Source of the DNA: Frankiales bacterium
GTDB taxonomy: Bacteria; Actinomycetota; Actinomycetes; Mycobacteriales; SCTD01
Reading direction: 5' to 3'
DNA: 11,120 nucleotides
Assembly: GCA_025464915.1 (NCBI GenBank)
Contig: JAODNF010000033.1
Span: 1 to 11,120, forward strand
The notes under the pieces were generated by a model that saw only the letters and a list, made by a program, of their open reading frames with translations, did no database searches and was not told the origin of the DNA. A program made the position numbers and the translations under genes. Below are positions 6,460 to 11,120 of this stretch, piece after piece (position 1 is the stretch's first letter; each line of letters starts with the position of its first letter).

Positions 6460-9400
6460 AGACGGATGAGCTGTGCCAGGCACTCGACAAGCCGTTCACC
6501 GACGAGCAGCTCGCCGCCATCACTGCCCCGCTGGAGCCGGGCCTGATCGTCGCCGGCGCGGGGTCGGGAAAGACCACCGTCATGGCGGCGAGGGTCGTCT
6601 GGCTGGTCGCCAACGGGGAGGTCGCGCCCGAGGAGGTGCTGGGCCTCACCTTCACCAACAAGGCCGCTGCCGAGCTGAGCTCGCGCATCCGGACCTCCCT
6701 TGCTGCTGCAGGGATCTCGACCCGCGCGGACGCCGGAGAACCGGTGGTGTCGACGTACCACTCCTTCGCCGGGCGGCTCGTGACCGAGCACGGGCTCCGG
6801 CTCGGGGTGGAGCCGCGGTCGCGGTTGCTGGCCGACGCGACCCGCTTCCAGCTGGCAGCCCGGGTGCTGCGGCGCCACCGCGGCCCAGTCGTGGCCCTGA
6901 CCAAGACGCTGTCGAACCTCGTCGGCGACCTGGTCGCCCTCGACGCCGAGCTGTCCGAGCACCTCGTCACGCCCGCGCAGCTGCTCGAGTGGGACCGGGC
7001 CTGGACGGCGGCGCTCGACCGGCAGATCGCGGCCTGGGACGAGGTGCCGCGCTCGAAGGGGCACGCCGACAAGCTGCACAGGTGGCGGGAGGTGTCGGCG
7101 CAGCGCCAGGAGCTCGCCGCGCTCGTCGACGCCTACCGCGAGGCCAAGCGCGACCTCGACGCAGTCGACTTCGGCGACCAGGTCGGCCTGGGTGCGCGGC
7201 TCGCCGAGGAGGTCCCCGAGGTCGGCGCTGTCGAGCGGACCACGGCGCGGGTCGTGCTGCTCGACGAGTACCAGGACACGTCCGTCGCACAGCGCCGGAT
7301 GCTCGCGGGGCTGTTCGGCGGCGGCCACCCGGTGACTGCCGTCGGTGACCCCTGCCAGGCGATCTACGGCTGGCGAGGTGCGTCGGTCTCCAACCTCGAC
7401 GGCTTCCCGTCCCACTTCCCCTGCATCACGGGCGCTCCGGCGTCGGTCTTCACGCTGTCCGTCAACCAGCGGTCCGGCGGCCGGCTGCTGCAGCTCGCCA
7501 ACGACGTCGCGGCCGTGCTGCGCCAGAAGCACCGCGTGGTCGAGCTGCAGGCACCTCCCGCCAAGGCCGCGCTCGGCGACGTGCGGCTGGCGCTGCACCC
7601 GTCGTGGAGCGAGGAGCTGGTCTGGGTCGCCGAGCAGGTGGAGGCTGCGCACCAGGCCGGCACGCAGTGGCGCGAGATAGCTGTCCTGGTTCGTGCCCGT
7701 CGCGACTTCGGTGACCTGCACGCGGCCCTGGTCTCCCGCGGCATCCCGGTCGAGGTCGTCGGGCTCGGCGGGCTGCTGCAGCTGCCGGAGGTGGCCGACG
7801 TCGTCGCGACCCTGGAGGTCGTCGAGGAGCCGACGGCCAACGCCGCGCTCGTCCGGCTGCTCACCGGCCCCCGCTGGCGGCTCGGCGTCCGCGACCTCGC
7901 ACAGCTGGGGCGACGTGGCAAGGAGCTGCTCCGCAGCGGCGTGGCCGACCCGCGCCTCGACGAGGAGGACCCGCTCGAGCTCGACGAGACCGACCTCGAC
8001 GTCGATGACACCGCGCTCGAGGAGGCCGTGGCGGGCATCGACCCGTGCGACGTCGTCGCGCTCGCCGATGTCCTCGACCGGCCTGGTCACGCCGGCTGGT
8101 CGCCCGAGGCGCTGCAGCGGGTGCGGGAGCTCGGCGCGGAGCTGCGCGACCTGCGCCGGCACCGCGACGAGCCGCTGCTCGACCTGGTGCACCGCGTGGT
8201 GGAGACCAGCGGCCTCGACGTCGAGCTCGCCGCCTCTCCGGAGGCCGTCGCGGCGCGTCGCAAGGAGTCGTTGTCGGCCTTCCTCGACGTCGTCGCCCGG
8301 TTCGCCGACCTCGACGGCGAGACGTCCCTGACGTCGTTCCTCGCCTTCCTTCGCGCCGCCGACGAGCACGAGCGTGGCCTGGACAGCATCGCGCCGTCCG
8401 GCAGTGACGCCGTGCAGCTTATGACGGCCCACAAGTCCAAGGGGCTCGAGTGGGACGTCGTCGTCTGCCCCGACCTGACGAAGAGGGTCTTCCCGTCCGA
8501 GGGGCTGAAGGACCAGTGGCCCTCCACGGCGGCGGTCCTTCCCGGGCCGCTGCGCGGCGACGCGCCGGACCGTCCCGAGCTGGGAGAGGACCTCACCAAG
8601 GAGGTGGTGGCGGCGTTCGACAACGACAGCCGCGAGCACCTCGACCGCGAGGAGCGCCGGCTCGGCTACGTCGCGTTCACGAGGGCCCGCAGCCTGCTGA
8701 TCGGCAGCGGCCACTGGTGGGGGCCGACGCAGAAGAAGCAGCGAGGTCCTTCGCCGTTCCTCGAGGCGCTGCGCGACCACGCGTCCGCCGGCCACGGCAC
8801 CGTCGACCGCTGGACCGACCCGCCCGCGGAGGACGACGACAACCCGGCGCTGCGCGAGCGCCCGAGCTTCACCTGGCCCGCCCCCTACCTGCTCGACGCC
8901 CTCGCGCGGCGGCGGGCCGCGGCGGAGCAGGTCCGCGCCGACGTCCAGCGCCTCGCCGCCGGGGAACCGCTGGAGGAGGACTCCGGGCTCGCACCGCGGG
9001 AGCGCGAGCTGCTCGAGCTGCTCGACAAGGAGTCGCGCCTGCTGCTCGACGAGGAGCGGGCCGCACGCCGGGCGGTCAGGACCGTGCGGCTGCCGATGTC
9101 GATGTCGGCCTCGCAGGTGATGCGGCTGCAGCAGGACCCTGAGGCCTTCGCCCGGGAGCTGGCCCGCCCGATGCCGCGACCGCCGGCGCCGGCCGCGCGT
9201 CGGGGGACCCGGTTCCACGCCTGGGTGGAGGCGCTGTTCGAGCAACGACCGCTGCTCGACCCGGACGAGCTGCCCGGCGCCGAGGACGACGAGCTCGGGA
9301 GCGACGCCGACCTGGTCGCGCTGCAAGAAGCGTTCCTGGCCGGGGCCTGGGCGAGCCGCAAGCCGTACGCCGTCGAGGCACCCTTCTCCCTCCCGCTCGC

Positions 9401-9686
9401 GGGACGGGTGGTCCGGGGCCGCATCGACGCGGTCTACGACCTGGGTGACGGGCGCTGGCAGGTCGTGGACTGGAAGACCGGTCGCGAGGCGGCCGATCCG
9501 GTTCAGCTCGCGGTCTACCGGCTGGCCTGGGCACGTCTGGTCGGTGTTCCGGTCGACGACGTCAGCGGGCTGTTCCTGTACGTCCGCACCGGCAGGGAGG
9601 ACCTGCACGAGGACCTGCCCGGGGAGGCCGAGCTGGAGGCTCTGCTGACAGGTCGCACCGAGGTCGAGAACCTGACGCTCATCTGA
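6456..9686 (+). CDS. adnB: AdnB subunit of the AdnAB helicase-nuclease: UvrD/Rep-type motor plus RecB-like nuclease
   Basis: Second subunit of AdnAB; in mycobacteria the AdnB motor is the main driver of translocation along DNA. The motor covers about residues 13-760: Walker A GAGSGKTT (34-41), motif Ia FTNKAAAELSSRIR, DEYQD (270-274), GDPCQAIYGWRGA from 297, motif V TAHKSKGLEW (657-666), motif VI YVAFTRAR (738-745). The nuclease covers about 890-1076: RRGTRFH with His921, Asp991, Asp1005 and Lys1007 in VVDWKTG, and Gln1017 with Tyr1021. It lacks the C-terminal cysteine cluster present in AdnA. An acidic stretch at 498-525 (14 Asp/Glu of 28) lies within the motor. The frame is open far upstream, but GTG 6456 is the start: it overlaps the adnA stop as GTGA, has AGGTGG at 6446-6451, and gives the expected N-terminus (FTDEQLAAI before Walker A) and length of 1076 residues. 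Translational coupling with adnA should keep subunits equimolar. Confidence 0.94.
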   Translation: MKTDELCQALDKPFTDEQLAAITAPLEPGLIVAGAGSGKTTVMAARVVWLVANGEVAPEEVLGLTFTNKAAAELSSRIRTSLAAAGISTRADAGEPVVSTYHSFAGRLVTEHGLRLGVEPRSRLLADATRFQLAARVLRRHRGPVVALTKTLSNLVGDLVALDAELSEHLVTPAQLLEWDRAWTAALDRQIAAWDEVPRSKGHADKLHRWREVSAQRQELAALVDAYREAKRDLDAVDFGDQVGLGARLAEEVPEVGAVERTTARVVLLDEYQDTSVAQRRMLAGLFGGGHPVTAVGDPCQAIYGWRGASVSNLDGFPSHFPCITGAPASVFTLSVNQRSGGRLLQLANDVAAVLRQKHRVVELQAPPAKAALGDVRLALHPSWSEELVWVAEQVEAAHQAGTQWREIAVLVRARRDFGDLHAALVSRGIPVEVVGLGGLLQLPEVADVVATLEVVEEPTANAALVRLLTGPRWRLGVRDLAQLGRRGKELLRSGVADPRLDEEDPLELDETDLDVDDTALEEAVAGIDPCDVVALADVLDRPGHAGWSPEALQRVRELGAELRDLRRHRDEPLLDLVHRVVETSGLDVELAASPEAVAARRKESLSAFLDVVARFADLDGETSLTSFLAFLRAADEHERGLDSIAPSGSDAVQLMTAHKSKGLEWDVVVCPDLTKRVFPSEGLKDQWPSTAAVLPGPLRGDAPDRPELGEDLTKEVVAAFDNDSREHLDREERRLGYVAFTRARSLLIGSGHWWGPTQKKQRGPSPFLEALRDHASAGHGTVDRWTDPPAEDDDNPALRERPSFTWPAPYLLDALARRRAAAEQVRADVQRLAAGEPLEEDSGLAPRERELLELLDKESRLLLDEERAARRAVRTVRLPMSMSASQVMRLQQDPEAFARELARPMPRPPAPAARRGTRFHAWVEALFEQRPLLDPDELPGAEDDELGSDADLVALQEAFLAGAWASRKPYAVEAPFSLPLAGRVVRGRIDAVYDLGDGRWQVVDWKTGREAADPVQLAVYRLAWARLVGVPVDDVSGLFLYVRTGREDLHEDLPGEAELEALLTGRTEVENLTLI

Positions 9687-9692
9687 AGAGGA

Positions 9693-9719
9693 GCGGTTGA
9701 CCGCACAACGGCATATTCT
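9693..9719 (+). promoter_or_regulatory. Possible operator palindrome and -10 element upstream of the propeller gene
   Basis: GCGGTTGACCGC (9693-9704) is a palindrome of two 5-nt arms around TG. TATTCT (9714-9719) fits the TANNNT -10 consensus and would start transcription near 9726, giving a leader of roughly 18 nt. The stretch is conspicuously AT-rich compared with its surroundings. The palindrome lies just upstream of the -10, where a repressor or activator could act. No -35 at normal spacing is visible. Confidence 0.4.
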
Positions 9720-9743
9720 TCTCAGTTCCTTCAGGAGGTCGCT

Positions 9744-11120
9744 GTGCCCAGCAAGATCGTGCGTGCCCTGTTCAGCGGTTCGGCAGCGTGCGCGCTGACC
9801 GCAGCCGTCCTCACCGGCGTGACGTCGCCGACCAGCTCGACGGCGGTGCCGACGCCGCACGGCATCTGCCCCTCGGGCCAGCACCTCGACCAGCTCGCGC
9901 GGCTCGCGGGCCAGGCCACGTGCGTGTCGACGACCGAGAACGAGGGCGTCGACGAGCAGCTCACGATGAACCACGCCCTGCAGGTCAAGCACCAGGGCAA
10001 CTACCCGGTCGCGTCGGACGCCTACGCGAGCGCGGTCGGCCAGGCCTCGCAGCTCGCCGCCTCGAAGGCCTACGGCGCCAGCAGCTGGCAGGCTCTCGGC
10101 ACGGACGCGCTGTACGCGGACGGCGCCCCCTACGGACGGGTCAACGGCGAGGGACTGCACAACCTCTCGGGCCGCATCCAGGGCTTCGCCTACGACCCCG
10201 CCAACAGCAAGGTCTGGTACGCCGCCGTCGCCAACGGCGGCGTCTACCGCAGCACCAACTCGGGGAGCAGCTGGACGTCCATCGGCGACGACCTGCCGAG
10301 CCAGATCATCGGCAGCGTGGCGGTCGCCAAGGGCGGCACGCTGGTCGTCGGCAGCGGGGACCCGGCCTTCGGCGGCGACTCCTACTCCGGCCTCGGGGCC
10401 TTCTGGTCGAGCGACCGCGGCGCCAGCTGGCACCACGCCACCGGCGTGCCGAACGGCACCATCACGTTCCGCGTCGCGGTCGACCCGGTGCACACCAACA
10501 TCGTCTACCAGGCCACCGGCAAGGGGCTGTGGCGGTCGACCGACAGCGGGCACTCCTACAAGAACGTCGGGCTGCCGACGACGTGCACCTCGCTGACCAA
10601 GCCGACCTGCTTCTTCGCCAACATCGTCAGCGACGTCGTCGTGCGACCGAACGACAGCACCGGCCACGGCGGCGGTCAGGTCCTCGCCGCGGTGGGCTGG
10701 CGCGCGGGCGACAAGCTCAACGCCGCGGGCACGCCGCAGGCGCCGCGCGACGGCATCTACTACTCGGCGGCCGGGGCGCCCGGGACGTTCACCTTCATGG
10801 ACCCGGCCGGCACCGGCTTCCCGACCGTCGCCCGTGCGGGTCGCACGGCCCTCGGCCTGGCGATCGGTGCGCGCCAGAACCACGACTACGTCTACGCCCT
10901 GGTCGAGGACCCGAGCCGGTTCAACAAGCAGACGGCGATCGGTGACACCCCCGCGCTCCCGCCGACCGGCACGCCCATCAACAACACGCTGAACCCAACG
11001 GTCCTCAACGGCCTCTACGGCTCCAAGGACTTCGGCAAGCACTGGACCCTGATGGCCAACGCGGACCAGATGGACGCGCCGACCCACCAGTCGGCGCTCG
11101 GTGGCACGGAGTGCGCGCTC
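9744..11120 (+). CDS. Secreted Asp-box (BNR-type) beta-propeller protein, 3' end outside window
   Basis: Exported repeat protein of the sialidase/sortilin/GH74-like propeller superfamily; enzyme or binding function is unknown. Start GTG 9744 has AGGAGG (9733-9738) 5 nt upstream. The N-terminus (PSKIVRALF, then a hydrophobic core to about residue 26, then a Ser/Thr/Pro-rich segment) reads as a signal peptide, with cleavage probably around 30-35. Four Asp-box motifs of the S-x-D-x-G-x-x-W/Y form occur: STNSGSSW (170-177), SSDRGASW (222-229), STDSGHSY (265-272) and SKDFGKHW (427-434), each marking a propeller blade turn; the wide gap before the last may hold degenerate blades or an insert. Cys42/Cys60 and Cys281/Cys289 could form disulfides. 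All 459 visible codons are open to the window end. Catalytic residues of a glycosidase cannot be assigned. It is probably expressed separately from adnAB. Confidence 0.82.
   Translation, partial: MPSKIVRALFSGSAACALTAAVLTGVTSPTSSTAVPTPHGICPSGQHLDQLARLAGQATCVSTTENEGVDEQLTMNHALQVKHQGNYPVASDAYASAVGQASQLAASKAYGASSWQALGTDALYADGAPYGRVNGEGLHNLSGRIQGFAYDPANSKVWYAAVANGGVYRSTNSGSSWTSIGDDLPSQIIGSVAVAKGGTLVVGSGDPAFGGDSYSGLGAFWSSDRGASWHHATGVPNGTITFRVAVDPVHTNIVYQATGKGLWRSTDSGHSYKNVGLPTTCTSLTKPTCFFANIVSDVVVRPNDSTGHGGGQVLAAVGWRAGDKLNAAGTPQAPRDGIYYSAAGAPGTFTFMDPAGTGFPTVARAGRTALGLAIGARQNHDYVYALVEDPSRFNKQTAIGDTPALPPTGTPINNTLNPTVLNGLYGSKDFGKHWTLMANADQMDAPTHQSALGGTECAL

Noticed and set aside
3028..6483. Antisense open frame of 1151 codons opposite adnA
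   Set aside because: It mirrors the GC-rich codon pattern of adnA, its translation is low-complexity (rich in Arg, Gly, Ala and Pro) with no recognisable motif, and adnA on the other strand has a full set of helicase and nuclease motifs.
9697..9719. TTGACC as a -35 paired with TATTCT as a -10
   Set aside because: The spacer is only 11 nt, well short of the 16-18 nt needed. TTGACC is better explained as part of the GCGGTTGACCGC palindrome.
6177..11087. Antisense open frame of 1636 codons opposite adnB and the propeller gene
   Set aside because: It spans two unrelated sense genes and their intergenic gap, has no family motif, and is expected from third-position GC bias.
1..11120. tRNA, rRNA, CRISPR array, insertion sequence or phage island
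   Set aside because: No cloverleaf-like sequence, spaced repeats, transposase motif or terminal inverted repeats were seen; coding genes fill nearly all the window and every gap is under 100 nt.

Overview
The window is dense, very GC-rich DNA from an actinobacterium. The base composition, the frequent GTG starts and the gene order (MoeZ, alkyltransferase-like protein, AdnA, AdnB) all point there. The family cannot be fixed from sequence alone; a Nocardioides-like or related soil actinomycete is only a guess. All seven genes read on the + strand, and both end genes are cut by the window edges.

Layout. (1) 1-1171: moeZ, the sulfur-carrier adenylyltransferase/sulfurtransferase, lacking only its first few codons, closed by a hairpin at 1172-1197. 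(2) 1262-2074 and 2130-2939: two tandem secreted trypsin-fold serine proteases, about 69% identical to each other, separated by a strong hairpin (2083-2114). (3) 2964-3275: a small alkyltransferase-like (ATL) protein in which tryptophan replaces the methyl-accepting cysteine, probably leaderless. (4) 3298-6459 and 6456-9686: the two subunits of the AdnAB helicase-nuclease, overlapping by 4 nt. (5) 9744 to the window end: a secreted Asp-box (BNR-type) beta-propeller protein with a strong ribosome binding site and a possible promoter/operator in front.

How the genes fit together. AdnA and AdnB form one heterodimer that unwinds and resects double-strand DNA ends. The ATL gene sits 22 nt upstream on the same strand, so alkylation-lesion recognition and break resection may be co-expressed. 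In Mycobacterium tuberculosis homologues of these genes lie in the same neighbourhood (from memory: Rv3206c, Rv3204, Rv3202c, Rv3201c), so the moeZ-ATL-adnAB backbone is a conserved actinobacterial block. The protease pair between moeZ and ATL, and the propeller gene after adnB, look like lineage-specific secreted additions.

No RNA gene, CRISPR array, insertion sequence or phage gene was seen. No clearly new multi-gene system is evident. The points most worth checking are the protease duplication with its unusual leaders, the ATL-AdnAB coupling, and the uncharacterised propeller protein.
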